64,000 nucleotides of DNA from Sphaerisporangium dianthi (GCF_042654065.1 NZ_JBHSFP010000003.1:62001-126000), one strand, 5' to 3'; shown: positions 32,453-44,902, counted from the stretch's first letter. Notes: generated by a model not told the origin, from the letters alone. Program-made: numbers and translations.

Positions 32453-34144
32453 TCAGGGCAGGAAGGGCGCCGCGGACACCAGCAGTGTGAGTGCGAGCAT
32501 CGCCAGCGCGATCCGCACGCGCGGGCGGCGTCGCCCGTCGGTGCCCTTCATGGCGGCCGCCGCGGCCGCCGTGGTCAGCGCGGCCAGCGCGGTGGCGATC
32601 GTGAGCAGCAGGCCGCGGCCACTCGCGTCCTCCGAGATCCCGACCTGCCGGCGCTGTTCCTCGCCCATCCGCTTCCAGTCCGCCTCGCCGGACCGCAGAG
32701 CGGCGGCGATGACCGGGTCGACGCCGCCGGCGGCGGTGGGAAGCCGCCCCATCACGTCGGCGACGCGCTCCAGGCGTGAGACGATGCCGCGCTCGGCCGT
32801 CGCGAGTGCGGCCTGCCTTCCGGCCTCCTTGGGCTCGACGGCGTTGAGCGACGCGAGTTCCCTCGCGTCCGCCTTGATGCTCTCCCGCAGGACCGTCAGC
32901 CTGCTGGTCGTGGTGAACGCCGTGCGCTGGCCGCTGACGATGATGCTCGCCGCCAGGCGGGTGGCCTGCCGCGCGGCGGCGGCCTGGGCCTGCTGCTCCT
33001 CGCCGGCGGCGATCAGCTGCGCCGACGGCAGGATGACGAGCGACGCCCACGCCAGCACCGCCACCGCGGCCGCGGTCCGGCGGCCGGCGGGCTCCAGCAG
33101 CGGCTGCGGGAACAGGTCGGTCGCGCTCTCCGCGCTTCGCGGGACGTCCAGGCGACGGTGCCGGGTGAACGCGCTCAGCAGCGCCAGCAGGCCGAGCACG
33201 ACGCCCGCGAGCGCGAAGCCGCGGCCACGGCCGGCGAACCGGTCGGCTCGCGCGCGGGGGACGTCCGGGTCGAGGTCGCGCAGAGCCGGGTGCGCGGCGC
33301 GGACGTTCGCGAGCCTGCGAGGCAGGTCGTACCCGCCGTCGTCCAGCGCGTAGAGGGTGGTGGTGAGGTTGTCCGGCCCCAGCCGGCTCGCCGCCCCACG
33401 CAGGGCGAACGCGCTGTCGGCGGCGATCGCGTGTTCCGCCCACGCCGAGCCGCCGCGCGCCATCGCCGGGACCAGGCCCGCCGCCCTCGCCTCCAGCGCG
33501 GCCAGTTGGAAGGCCTGCGGCGCCTCATCGCCGTAGACGGTGCGCGCGTCCTCCTCGGCGGCGCCCATCCGCGCCGTCTCCTGCCGGGCGGACTCCTGCC
33601 AGAGCCCGCCGGCCTCGCTGAAGCTCCACGCCGCGAGCCCCGTGGTCACCGCGAGGGCGGCGACCACGGCGAGCTGGATGTAGCTGCGGAGGGTGAGGCG
33701 GCCGCGGACCGTCGGCCGGTGCCGGCGGAGCGTCCGCGCTCCGCCGTGCCGCCCCCGCCCATGGCCGGCGACCCCCCGCAGCGCCGCCTCGGACGCTCCA
33801 GAAGGCTTCCGGGCCCGCTCTTCCCGGGCGGGACCCGGGAGCTCCGAGGCCGGCGCTTCCTGCTGCGGAGCCGCGGCCTGTGCGGTGGGTGCTTCCCGCG
33901 GCGGGGCGGCCGTGTGCTGGACGGGTGCCTCCTCGGCCGGAGGCGGCGGGGCCGGCGCTTCCGCTATTGGTCGCGCGGGGAGCGGCGGATCCGGCTCCGG
34001 TGCTCGGCCCTCCTGGACGCGCACCCCTGTCTCCGGCGGTGCCGCCGCCTCCCCGTCCCCGTCCCTGTTCTCGTGCCCGTTTTCGTTTTTGTCGTCGTTT
34101 TCGTTCTTTGCGGGTTTTTCGTCTGGGACGTCGGCGCCTGTCAC
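32453..34144 (-). CDS. Pro/Ala-rich multipass membrane protein of unknown function
   Basis: 563 aa from GTG 34144, overlapping the preceding stop as GTGA. Residues 1-140 are a charged Asn/Glu then Pro/Ala/Glu-rich cytoplasmic-type region (DDKNENGHENRDGDGE; APAPPPPAEEAP). Five membrane spans follow: YIQLAVVAALAVTTGLAAW, FALAGVVLGLLALLSAF, TAAAVAVLAWASLVIL, LLLTIATALAALTTAAAAAA and VRIALAMLALTLLVSA. Helical loops of about 120 and 130 residues between spans carry Arg/Glu-rich segments, somewhat like chemosensory sensor loops. I do not recognise a family. It is coupled to the lipoprotein gene ahead of it. Confidence 0.78.
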   Translation of the reverse strand: MTGADVPDEKPAKNENDDKNENGHENRDGDGEAAAPPETGVRVQEGRAPEPDPPLPARPIAEAPAPPPPAEEAPVQHTAAPPREAPTAQAAAPQQEAPASELPGPAREERARKPSGASEAALRGVAGHGRGRHGGARTLRRHRPTVRGRLTLRSYIQLAVVAALAVTTGLAAWSFSEAGGLWQESARQETARMGAAEEDARTVYGDEAPQAFQLAALEARAAGLVPAMARGGSAWAEHAIAADSAFALRGAASRLGPDNLTTTLYALDDGGYDLPRRLANVRAAHPALRDLDPDVPRARADRFAGRGRGFALAGVVLGLLALLSAFTRHRRLDVPRSAESATDLFPQPLLEPAGRRTAAAVAVLAWASLVILPSAQLIAAGEEQQAQAAAARQATRLAASIIVSGQRTAFTTTSRLTVLRESIKADARELASLNAVEPKEAGRQAALATAERGIVSRLERVADVMGRLPTAAGGVDPVIAAALRSGEADWKRMGEEQRRQVGISEDASGRGLLLTIATALAALTTAAAAAAMKGTDGRRRPRVRIALAMLALTLLVSAAPFLP

Positions 34145-34767
34145 CGCTGCCTCGTGAAGGTCAGCTTCAGCCCGGTCGGGTCGACGAGGCGCAGGGTCGT
34201 ACGGCTGAGCCGCATCGTGTAGCGGAGCGGTGTCAGCGGCTCCTTGCGGTTGGTGTAGTTCTCGTGCGGCGAGTTGGGATCCCGGCGGGTCGAGGTCACC
34301 TTGCTCGGCGTCAGGGTCAGCCGGTTTCCCCGGACGCGCGCCTTGCCCTCGGAGTAGCGGAAGAACTCGACCGTGCCGGCGGCGGTGGGATAGCTCAGCA
34401 GCCATGCCTGCCGGTAACGCCCGCTGCGGCCGAAACCGAAGGCGAGGGTCGCGTCACCGCTCGCGGCCTCCCATTTGCCCACCAGGCCCTTGGGAATGCG
34501 CGGCTTGGCCGCGCCGCGCGCGACCGTCGCCTCGCCGGAGGAGGGGCGCGACCAGGCATCCGGGGCGCGCGACCAGGCGGCGGGGGCGACGCCCACCTGC
34601 GCGTTCTCCGCCTCGCGGGCTGCCCCGCCGGCGGTGTCGCCCGCGACGGCGGACGCGCTCCCGCAACCGACAACCGTCGAAATAGCGACAAACAGCGCCA
34701 GTAGTGGATGAATCATGAATTGTCTTATATTTGGGCCTAATTCGACCACCTTGCGGGTCGTTCTCAT
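34141..34767 (-). CDS. Lipoprotein with lipocalin-like/beta domain, unknown function
   Basis: 208 aa from ATG 34767 (AAAGGGG eight bases before; ATG 34773 is too close to it). The signal peptide ends in VVGC, giving a lipid-anchored Cys. An Ala-rich linker is followed by KGLVGKWEAASGDATLAFGFGRSGRYRQAWLLSYP and RGNRLTLTP, which read as alternating beta strands of a lipocalin-like 'G.W' fold. Its stop overlaps the GTG of the membrane protein gene, so the two are made together and may meet at the membrane. Confidence 0.75.
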   Translation of the reverse strand: MRTTRKVVELGPNIRQFMIHPLLALFVAISTVVGCGSASAVAGDTAGGAAREAENAQVGVAPAAWSRAPDAWSRPSSGEATVARGAAKPRIPKGLVGKWEAASGDATLAFGFGRSGRYRQAWLLSYPTAAGTVEFFRYSEGKARVRGNRLTLTPSKVTSTRRDPNSPHENYTNRKEPLTPLRYTMRLSRTTLRLVDPTGLKLTFTRQR

Positions 34768-34945
34768 CGCCATGTCCCCTTTTCTGGATTCTTGCGCGGT
34801 TCTTCGTGCGCATCGCTCCGCATATGACGTGGATGATGATGAATACAGAATGCGCCACGCCGAATACCTCGTCCAGGGGAATATCGCTTCAGGTCTCACC
34901 ATCGCCGTCCCGCACGGAATCCGATGGCGATGACCGCCGAACGCG

Positions 34946-34977
34946 CACCGGCCCGTCGCGATCGCGACGGGCCGGTG
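34946..34977 (-). terminator. Terminator of the secreted subtilase gene
   Basis: A 32-base perfect palindrome with arms CACCGGCCCGTCGCGA and TCGCGACGGGCCGGTG, 22 bases past the subtilase stop. The RNA would form a very stable hairpin with a GATC-type loop. Confidence 0.8.
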
Positions 34978-34999
34978 ACCTGACAGGAGCGGGTGGCGC

Positions 35000-38524
<3,525 letters not shown>

Positions 38525-38921
38525 ACGATCTCCTTCACGGGCGGTGGGGCACCCGTGCGGGGTAGCAAAAGGGGCAATAGGGGATCTTGCGGACCCACGG
38601 GGAGCATCGTGGAGGGATCTTGGCTTTATTGGCAAGAGTTGGACAAAGCGTGTTTACCAGGATTTAGCGTGCGTATCGGGACGATGGCCGATAGCCCGGT
38701 GGGCACACGCGAGGCGGACGGCCGATGAGCTGCGACGACATCCGCGGCTGCGAAGGATGTCGGCCTGGCCGCGCGCGGGCCTCCGCGGGCATGACGTATT
38801 CCCGCCATTGACCGAAACGGACATCCCGGCGCCCTGAACCGGCCGGCGCGACGAGCCCGCGCGTGAGGGCCGGAGGTCCCGCCGTCGCGGGCGCCGGCCG
38901 CGTGCCCGATAGTCTCGCGGG
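38525..38921. other. Divergent gap between subtilase and YchJ-like genes
   Basis: It contains an AT-richer stretch at about 38616-38670, expected to hold the subtilase promoter, and the word GGGATCTTG twice (near 38582 and 38618). No gene or RNA is recognisable; an exact promoter cannot be assigned. Confidence 0.4.
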
Positions 38922-39347
38922 GTGACCGGTGGTTCCCGTCCTCGCCGTACCTCGCAGCGCGCCGACGCGCGGCGGCCCTGCCCGTGCGGCCTGCCCGCCG
39001 TCTACGACGAGTGCTGCGGCCGGTTCCACGCCGGCCGGGCCGCGCCGACGGCCGAGGCGCTCATGCGCTCGCGTTTCACGGCGTTCGCCGTCGAGGACGA
39101 GGCCTACCTGCTGCGCACCTGGCATCCCACCACCCGGCCGGCGCGCGTCGAGTTCGAGCGGGGCATGCGGTGGACCGGCCTTGAGGTCGAGGAGGTCTCC
39201 GGCGGCAGCCTCGTCCACACCGAGGGCACCGTCACCTTCCGTGCCCGCTACACCTTCCGGGGCAGGCCCGGCGAACTCCGCGAGAAGAGCCGCTTCACCC
39301 GCGACCAGGGAGCCTGGACCTACCTCGACGCCGTCCACGCCGGCTGA
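38922..39347 (+). CDS. YchJ family protein with SEC-C zinc motif
   Basis: 141 aa from GTG 38922. The N-terminal SEC-C motif CPCGLPAVYDECCGRFH should bind zinc. RSRFTAFAVEDEAYLLRTWHPTTRP and the C-terminal NTF2-like strands (TVTFRARYTFRG, LREKSRFTRDQGAW) match YchJ/UPF0225. Molecular role unknown across the family. Confidence 0.92.
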   Translation: MTGGSRPRRTSQRADARRPCPCGLPAVYDECCGRFHAGRAAPTAEALMRSRFTAFAVEDEAYLLRTWHPTTRPARVEFERGMRWTGLEVEEVSGGSLVHTEGTVTFRARYTFRGRPGELREKSRFTRDQGAWTYLDAVHAG

Positions 39348-39425
39348 CGGCTCGCGCCGCCCGGCCTGCCCGCCCTCGGCCGCGGCGAAGGCCGCGCGCG
39401 GCCCGCCCTCGGCCCTGGACGCCGA

Positions 39426-39890
39426 TCAGTCGTGGTCGCCGGTGCAGCGGATCTCGGCGCCGGTGGTGGCCTTTCGCAGGATGGCGTAGAGGTTCTCGCG
39501 TTCTTCCGGGCCGAGCGCGCCGAGGACCTCGTTCTCCGAGAGGGCGAGCGCGCACTCGGCCCTGGTGAGGACCTCGACGCCGGTGGGGGTCAGCTCGACG
39601 ATGTGCCGGCGCCGATCTTGGGGGGAGCGCCGCCTGGCGATGAGCTCGTGCGCCTCGAGCTCGTTGAGCAGCCCGACGACGTTCGTCCCGTCCATCTCGA
39701 GCATGACGGACAGCGCCTGCTGTGAGCAGTCGCCCTGGGCGCGCAGCACCGTCAGCGCCACCAGATGGCGTGGACGCAGGCCGAGGGGAGCCAGGGCCGT
39801 CTCCGAGCGCAGCCGCATGCGGCGCGCCAGGTGGTCGAGCAGCGGCCCCAGTCGATGCGTCGACTCCTCGACTACCGGCTCGGAGGTCAT
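39426..39890 (-). CDS. MarR family regulator
   Basis: 154 aa winged helix: LRPRHLVALTVLRAQGDCSQQALSVMLEMDGTNVVGLLNELEAHELIARRRSPQDRRRHIVELTPTG in sequence order, including the DRR wing. A Cys in the HTH region (about residue 55) could act as redox switch. It is divergent from the azoreductase gene, a frequent MarR/azoreductase pair that responds to quinones or electrophiles. Confidence 0.92.
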   Translation of the reverse strand: MTSEPVVEESTHRLGPLLDHLARRMRLRSETALAPLGLRPRHLVALTVLRAQGDCSQQALSVMLEMDGTNVVGLLNELEAHELIARRRSPQDRRRHIVELTPTGVEVLTRAECALALSENEVLGALGPEERENLYAILRKATTGAEIRCTGDHD

Positions 39891-39909
39891 GGACAGGATT
39901 CTAGTCCAC

Positions 39910-39938
39910 TTGACGAACTGTCGATGTCGCGCTAATCC
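39910..39938 (+). promoter_or_regulatory. Predicted azoreductase promoter
   Basis: TTGACG (39910-39915), 17-base spacer, TAATCC (39933-39938) in the divergent MarR/azoreductase gap. Short inverted words downstream (TTTG/CAAA around 39939-39961) may be the MarR site. The -10 is the same hexamer as that predicted at 28063. Confidence 0.45.
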
Positions 39939-39973
39939 TTTGTCCTACGCAAACTATTTGTGGAGGCAAAGCC

Positions 39974-40621
39974 ATGGCTCATCTATTGCACCTCGACGCC
40001 AGCATCCAGGGCGAGCGCTCCGTCAGCCGCAAGCTCACCGCGCGGGCCGTCGCCGGGTGGCGTGCCGCGCATCCGGGCGGGACCGTCACCTACCGCGACC
40101 TCGGCCGCCATCCGGTGCCGCACCTGGACGAGGCGGGTGGCACGGCGCGGCTGCTGCCGCCCGGCCAGCACACCCCGGCGCAGGCCGCCTCGTGGGCGCT
40201 GACGCAGCAGCTGGTCAAGGAGGTGAGGGACGCCGACACGATCGTGCTCGGGCTCCCGCTGTACAACTACGGCGTGCCGAGCTCCGTCAAGGCGTGGGTC
40301 GACCACCTGATCGCCCCCGGGCTCTCGATCGACAGCGCCACGGGAGACGGCCTGCTCGGCGGCACGGACTTCGTCGTCATCGCCTCCCGCGGCGGCGGCT
40401 ACGGGGAGGGCACGCCCCGCGAAGGCTGGGACCACGCGCAGCCCTGGCTTCCGCACGGCGTCTCGCTCACAGGACTCGCGCCGCGGTTCATCACCGTCGA
40501 GCTCACCCTCGCGGAGGTGCAGCCGGCGATGGCCGAGCTGATCCCGCTGGCGGCCGAGAGCCTCGCCACGGCCGAGCAGGCCATCGACGGCCTCTGGACG
40601 CCGGCCCACGCCATGGCGTGA
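39974..40621 (+). CDS. azoR: FMN-dependent NADH:azo/quinone reductase
   Basis: 215 aa flavodoxin-like reductase. LLHLDASIQGERSVSRKLTARAVAGW (phosphate-binding start), TIVLGLPLYNYGVPSSVKAWVDHLI and VVIASRGGGYGEG are AzoR hallmarks. It reduces quinones and azo compounds by two electrons, avoiding radicals. GGAGG (39962-39966) precedes ATG 39974. Control by the divergent MarR protein is likely. It could in principle supply reduced FMN, but no linkage to the LLM cluster is seen. Confidence 0.92.
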   Translation: MAHLLHLDASIQGERSVSRKLTARAVAGWRAAHPGGTVTYRDLGRHPVPHLDEAGGTARLLPPGQHTPAQAASWALTQQLVKEVRDADTIVLGLPLYNYGVPSSVKAWVDHLIAPGLSIDSATGDGLLGGTDFVVIASRGGGYGEGTPREGWDHAQPWLPHGVSLTGLAPRFITVELTLAEVQPAMAELIPLAAESLATAEQAIDGLWTPAHAMA

Positions 40622-40646
40622 CGAGCTCGCGGCCGCGCGCCGGTGT

Positions 40647-42014
40647 TCAGGCGCCTCCGCGGAGGTAGCCGAGCTGGGGGAGCTCGTGCTCGTATCGCTC
40701 CAGCAGCCGTGCGGCGAGCGCCACGGAGTCGACGAGCGGGTGGACGGCGAAGGCGCGCAGCGCGGCCCGGCGCGACCCGGTGGCGGCCGCCTCGATGACC
40801 GCGCGTTCGGCCGCCTTGACGCTGGTGACCAGGCCCTGGGCGTGGCCGGGGAGCGGGTCCACCGCCAGCGGGCGGGCGCCGTTGGCGTCCACGAAGCAGG
40901 GCACCTCGACCACGGCGTCGTCGTCAAGGGCGCCGATGGCGCCGCGGTTGCGGACGTTGAGGATGAGCGTCGTGCGCTCGTCCAGCGCGATCGCCCGCAT
41001 GAGCGCGAGGGCGACCCGGTCGTAGCCGCCGGACTCAAGGTCGCTGGACGCCCGCTCGCCGGCGCCGGCCGCCTCGCGGTTCTCGGCCATGTAGGTGGTC
41101 TCGCGCTCAAGCCGGGTGCTCTCCCACAGGGCCAGCGCGGAGCCGCCGGTCTCGAGGGCCGGCGCGGAGCCGCCGGTCTCGCCGTAGAAGCGCCGCTGCT
41201 GGTCGATGAGCAGGGCCCCGCGCGTGCGCCCGGCGGCGCGCGCGGCCTCCACGGCCTCGCGGGTGAAGTAGTAGTAGTGCAGGTACTCGTTGGGGATGGC
41301 GCCGATCGTGCGCAGCCACTCGCCGCCGAACAGCTTGCCCTCCTCGAAGGAGGTCACGGCCTCGTCGTCGGCGAGCAGTCCGGGCAGCAGGTCGCGGCCG
41401 CCCACGCGCACGGCGCGCAGCCAGCCCAGGTGGTTCAGGCCGGCGTAGTCGAGCCGGACGGCGGCCGGGTCCACCCCGAGCGCGTGCGCCACACGGCGGC
41501 CCAGCCCGACCGGCGAGTCGCAGATGCCGATGACGCGGTCGCCGAGGTGACGGGACATCGCCTCGGTGACCGTGCCGGCCGGGTTGGTGAAGTTGATGAC
41601 CCAGGCGTCCGGCGCGAGGGCGGCCACCCTGCGGGCGATGTGGTCCGCCACCGGCAGCGTGCGCAGGCCGTAGGCGATGCCGCCTGCCCCCACCGTCTCC
41701 TGGCCGAGCACGCCTTCGCCGAGGGCGACCCTTTCGTCCACGGCGCGCCCTTCCAGCCCGCCGACGCGGATCGCGGAGAACACGAAGTCGGCGCCGGTGA
41801 TCGCCTCGTCGAGGTCGGCGGTGACCTCGACCCGCGGGGCGCCGGGGACGCCCTGCCCCTGCTCGGCGAGCACGCGGCCGATCGCCGCGACGCGGGCGGC
41901 GTCCAGGTCGTGCAGGGTGACGTGCGTCACCCGGCCCTCCCCCTGATCCTGCATCAGCGCCCGGTAGACCAGCGGGACCCTGAAGCCTCCGCCGCCGAGA
42001 ATGGTCAGCCTCAT
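40647..42014 (-). CDS. Glycoside hydrolase family 4 (6-phospho-beta-glucosidase-like)
   Basis: 455 aa. GH4 enzymes need NAD and a divalent metal and cleave by oxidation-elimination. Signs: LTILGGGGFRVPLVYRAL (NAD), SAIRVGGLEGRAVDERVA, QETVGAGGIAYGLRTLPV, VINFTNPAGTVTEAMSRH, GICDSPVG (metal-binding Cys) and GLNHLGWLRAV (metal His). A nine-residue in-frame tandem duplication (ETGGSAPAL/ETGGSALAL) sits in a surface loop. There is no PTS transporter nearby, so phosphorylated substrate is uncertain. Divergent from a Gfo/Idh dehydrogenase, a plausible partner in 3-keto sugar chemistry. Confidence 0.93.
   Translation of the reverse strand: MRLTILGGGGFRVPLVYRALMQDQGEGRVTHVTLHDLDAARVAAIGRVLAEQGQGVPGAPRVEVTADLDEAITGADFVFSAIRVGGLEGRAVDERVALGEGVLGQETVGAGGIAYGLRTLPVADHIARRVAALAPDAWVINFTNPAGTVTEAMSRHLGDRVIGICDSPVGLGRRVAHALGVDPAAVRLDYAGLNHLGWLRAVRVGGRDLLPGLLADDEAVTSFEEGKLFGGEWLRTIGAIPNEYLHYYYFTREAVEAARAAGRTRGALLIDQQRRFYGETGGSAPALETGGSALALWESTRLERETTYMAENREAAGAGERASSDLESGGYDRVALALMRAIALDERTTLILNVRNRGAIGALDDDAVVEVPCFVDANGARPLAVDPLPGHAQGLVTSVKAAERAVIEAAATGSRRAALRAFAVHPLVDSVALAARLLERYEHELPQLGYLRGGA
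41129..41182. repeat. 27-base tandem duplication inside the GH4 gene
   Basis: Two adjacent 27-base units (41129-41155 and 41156-41182) differ at two positions and add nine residues in frame to a loop of the protein. Confidence 0.9.
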
Positions 42015-42153
42015 GTCTCGATCACCCCTGTCCCGGCTTCGCGCGGCGCGGCGCCGCTCATCGGATCCATGATCCCGCGTGCGCGACCGTCGCGACCCGG
42101 CCGCATCCCCTCACTATTCTTATGGCGGTGGTGAACGGCGAGGAGGTCGGCCT

Positions 42154-43257
42154 GTGACGGTCAAGGTGGCGGTGGCCGGGCTCGGCGCCATCGCGCAGAC
42201 CGCGCACCTGCCGCTGCTCGAGCGGCGCGGCGACCTGTTCGAGGTGGTGGCGCTCTGCGACATCTCGCCCTCGCTGACCCGGCGCATGGCCGACCGGTAC
42301 GGAGTCGCCCGGCGCTACACCGACGTGACGAAGATGCTCGACGCCGGCGGCTTCGACGCCCTGGTGGTGCTGACCTCCGGCTCCCACGGGCACGTGGTCG
42401 CGGACGCGCTGCGCCGCGGTCTCGCCGTCCTGTGCGAGAAGCCGCTCGCCTACACCCGGGCCGAGATCGACGAGATCGCCGCGCTGGAGGACCCCGAGCG
42501 GCCCCGGGTGATGGTCGGGTACATGAAGCAGTACGACCCCGCCGTCCAGCGGATGGCGGGCCGGCTCACCGGTGTGCGCGCCATCCAGGTGACCGTGCTG
42601 CACCCCAGCGACGGCTCGCAGCTCGCCTTCGCCCGGCTGCCCGCGCCGCCCGCCGACGTGCCCGCAGAGGTGGCCGACCGGCTGCGCGCGCAGCACGACG
42701 AACTGGTCCGCGCCGCGATCGGGGACGCGCAGCCCGAGGCGCGGTGGCTCTACATGACCATCCTCAACAGCATCTGCCACGACCTGTCGCTGCTGCGGCT
42801 GCTCGCGGGCGGGCCCGGCGGCGTCGACCACGTGACGACCTGGCCGGGGGCGGGCGGGCGCTCGGTCGAGCTGTCGGGGCCGTTGCGGGCCGGGGGCCGG
42901 TACGCCGTCCACTGGCATTACCTGGAGGACTACCCCGGCTACCGGGAGACCGTGGCCGTGCACCACGCCGCGGGCTCGTTCGAGGTGGTCTTCCCGACGC
43001 CGTACCTGCTGGGCGCCGCCGCCCGGCTCACCGACGTGAGCGCCGAGGGACGCCTTTCCTTCCAGGACGTCACCCCGTCCTTCGAACGTGAGCTCGTCGC
43101 CTTCCACGAGATGGTCACCCTCGGCGCCCCGCCCCTCACCGGAGTGCTGGGCGCCCTCGACGACGTCATGACCGCCCAGCAGGCGGTGAACAGGCTGCTC
43201 ACCCGCGACGGCCTGGCCCCCGGCGGCGAGGTCCGCGCCGAGGCGGAGGTCGTCTAG
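42154..43257 (+). CDS. Gfo/Idh/MocA family oxidoreductase
   Basis: 367 aa from GTG 42154 (AGGAGG 42141-42146). Rossmann VAVAGLGAIAQTAHLP at residues 4-19, VLTSGSHGHVVADAL, and EKPLA with family Lys at about residue 93. Unlike typical sugar dehydrogenases it has a long insertion after VTVLHPSDGSQLAFARLPAPP. Divergent from the GH4 gene over 139 bases. Sugar or cyclitol dehydrogenase; exact substrate unknown. Confidence 0.92.
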   Translation: MTVKVAVAGLGAIAQTAHLPLLERRGDLFEVVALCDISPSLTRRMADRYGVARRYTDVTKMLDAGGFDALVVLTSGSHGHVVADALRRGLAVLCEKPLAYTRAEIDEIAALEDPERPRVMVGYMKQYDPAVQRMAGRLTGVRAIQVTVLHPSDGSQLAFARLPAPPADVPAEVADRLRAQHDELVRAAIGDAQPEARWLYMTILNSICHDLSLLRLLAGGPGGVDHVTTWPGAGGRSVELSGPLRAGGRYAVHWHYLEDYPGYRETVAVHHAAGSFEVVFPTPYLLGAAARLTDVSAEGRLSFQDVTPSFERELVAFHEMVTLGAPPLTGVLGALDDVMTAQQAVNRLLTRDGLAPGGEVRAEAEVV

Positions 43258-43837
43258 CCCGGCGGCGCCCGGTCGTCCGCGAGGCCGGCGGACGGCGGAC
43301 GGGCCGGGCCGGGCCGAGCGGATCACGAGCTCGCACCGACGGGTCCATCGGCGCGTGGCCGTCAGGTCCGGTTGGCATCATCGAGGCATGAGACGTAGTG
43401 GCAGGCGGCCGCCGTGGCTCTGGAGGGCGGGCGGATCGGCGCTGCCGCTCGTCGCGGCGATCCCCGTGCTGCTCGCCTCCCGGTCGAAGACGTCGATCCT
43501 CTCGGCGCGGTCATCGGGCGCCGGGGTCCGGTCCGGCTGCCGTGGCGCCTCGGGCGTTTCCTCCACTGGGCTTACGACGCGGGCTTGATGCGCGTCGCGG
43601 GGATCGCCTACCAGTTCCGGCATCGTGAGCTGCATGACCACCTCTCGGACGCCCGGCCCCCGGGGTGGTCCCCGTCCGGAGAGCGCCGGCAACGAGCCGG
43701 CTCGCTCCCTCCGCCGCCTGCTTCGAGCGGCCCGGAGCGGCCGTGGCCAGGGACGGGGACCACCCCCCGGGATGGGCACCTCGGTGCGGGGCTGACAGGC
43801 TTGTGTCTTCGAGGCGCGAGCGTGGGAGGCGTTGGAG
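43258..43837. other. Gap holding a gene fragment upstream of the DyP peroxidase
   Basis: Apart from the STAND-like remnant (43414-43665) and the peroxidase ribosome binding site, I see no intact gene. GC content stays high throughout, so many frames are open without meaning. Confidence 0.4.
43414..43665 (+). pseudogene. C-terminal fragment of a STAND/NACHT-type NTPase (remnant)
   Basis: The frame around 43534-43647 reads LPWRLGRFLHWAYDAGLM then RVAGIAYQFRHRELHDHLS. This resembles the conserved 'FL..A...L(M/L)R..G..Y.F.HR.L..(Y/H)' end of actinobacterial NACHT NTPases. The upstream ATPase part is missing, and the frame then runs without a stop into unrelated sequence. Interpreted as a decayed gene end; family recognition is by eye only. 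Confidence 0.4.
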
Positions 43838-44902
43838 ATGACGCAGCAGGTGCCCGACGGGCCCGCCGTGCGGGCGGCCGTCCCGCAGCCGGTGCTGAGC
43901 CCGCTGACGACGACGGCGATCTTCCTGGTGGTGACGGTCGCCCCGGGCGGCGAGCCGGTCGCCAGAGAGTTGCTGAGCGACCTGTCGGCGCTGCAGCGGT
44001 CCGTGGGCTTCCGGTCCCCCGAAGGCAGGCTGAGCGTCGTCGCGGGCGTCGGCTCCACGGCGTGGGACCGGTTGTTCGCCGGGCCGCGCCCGGCCGAGCT
44101 GCACGAGTTCCGCGAGCTGAACGGCGCGCGGCACCGGGCGGTGTCCACCCCCGGCGACCTGCTGTTCCACATCCGCGCCATGCGGCTGGACCTGTGCTTC
44201 GAGCTGGCCTCCCAGATCATGGACCGGCTGCGGGGCGCCGTCGTGGTCCGCGACGAGGTGCAGGGCTTCAAGTACTTCGACGTGCGCGACCTGCTCGGCT
44301 TCGTCGACGGCACCGAGAACCCCGTCGGCCCGGTGGCGAGCGAGGCCGTCCTGATCGGCGGGGAGGACGCCGAGTTCGCCGGCGGCAGCTACGTGATCGT
44401 GCAGAAGTACCTGCACGACCTCCAGACGTGGAACGCCCTGCCGGTGGACGAGCAGGAGAAGGTGATCGGGCGGACGAAGCTGTCCAACATCGAGCTGGAG
44501 GACGCCGTCAAGCCGGACGACTCGCACGTCGCCCTGACCACGATCACCGACCCGGACGGCACCGAGCGGCGCATCCTGCGCGACAACATGCCGTTCGGCA
44601 ACGTCGGCAAGGGCGAGTTCGGCACCTACTTCATCGGGTACGCCCGCACGCCCGCCGTCACCGAGAAGATGCTGCAGAACATGTTCCTGGGAGACGCCCC
44701 GGCCTCCCACGACAGGATCCTGGACTTCTCCACGGCGGTGACCGGCACCCTGTTCTTCGTGCCCACCGTCGACTTCCTCGACGACCTTCCCGATCCCCCT
44801 GGCGCCGGCGTCGTGGCCGGGGCCGGAACGAACCCCGAGGTCCAGGTCCGGAACGAGGGGTCTTTGGGCGTCGGCGATCTCAAGAGGAGCACGTCCCGAT
44901 GA
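43838..44902 (+). CDS. DyP-type peroxidase, encapsulin cargo
   Basis: 354 aa from ATG 43838 (GGGAGG eight bases upstream). Heme peroxidase with the GXXDG motif in LLGFVDGTENPVG (catalytic Asp), the proximal His in PDDSHVALTT and the distal Arg in RRILRDNMPFGN. The last 14 residues, GSLGVGDLKRSTSR, are a typical encapsulin cargo-loading peptide (SLGIGSLK-like), reached through a flexible Gly/Ala/Pro linker. The stop overlaps the encapsulin start (ATGA), so shell and cargo are co-translated. It decolourises dyes and oxidises phenolics with peroxide in the family; the native substrate is unknown. Confidence 0.96.
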   Translation: MTQQVPDGPAVRAAVPQPVLSPLTTTAIFLVVTVAPGGEPVARELLSDLSALQRSVGFRSPEGRLSVVAGVGSTAWDRLFAGPRPAELHEFRELNGARHRAVSTPGDLLFHIRAMRLDLCFELASQIMDRLRGAVVVRDEVQGFKYFDVRDLLGFVDGTENPVGPVASEAVLIGGEDAEFAGGSYVIVQKYLHDLQTWNALPVDEQEKVIGRTKLSNIELEDAVKPDDSHVALTTITDPDGTERRILRDNMPFGNVGKGEFGTYFIGYARTPAVTEKMLQNMFLGDAPASHDRILDFSTAVTGTLFFVPTVDFLDDLPDPPGAGVVAGAGTNPEVQVRNEGSLGVGDLKRSTSR

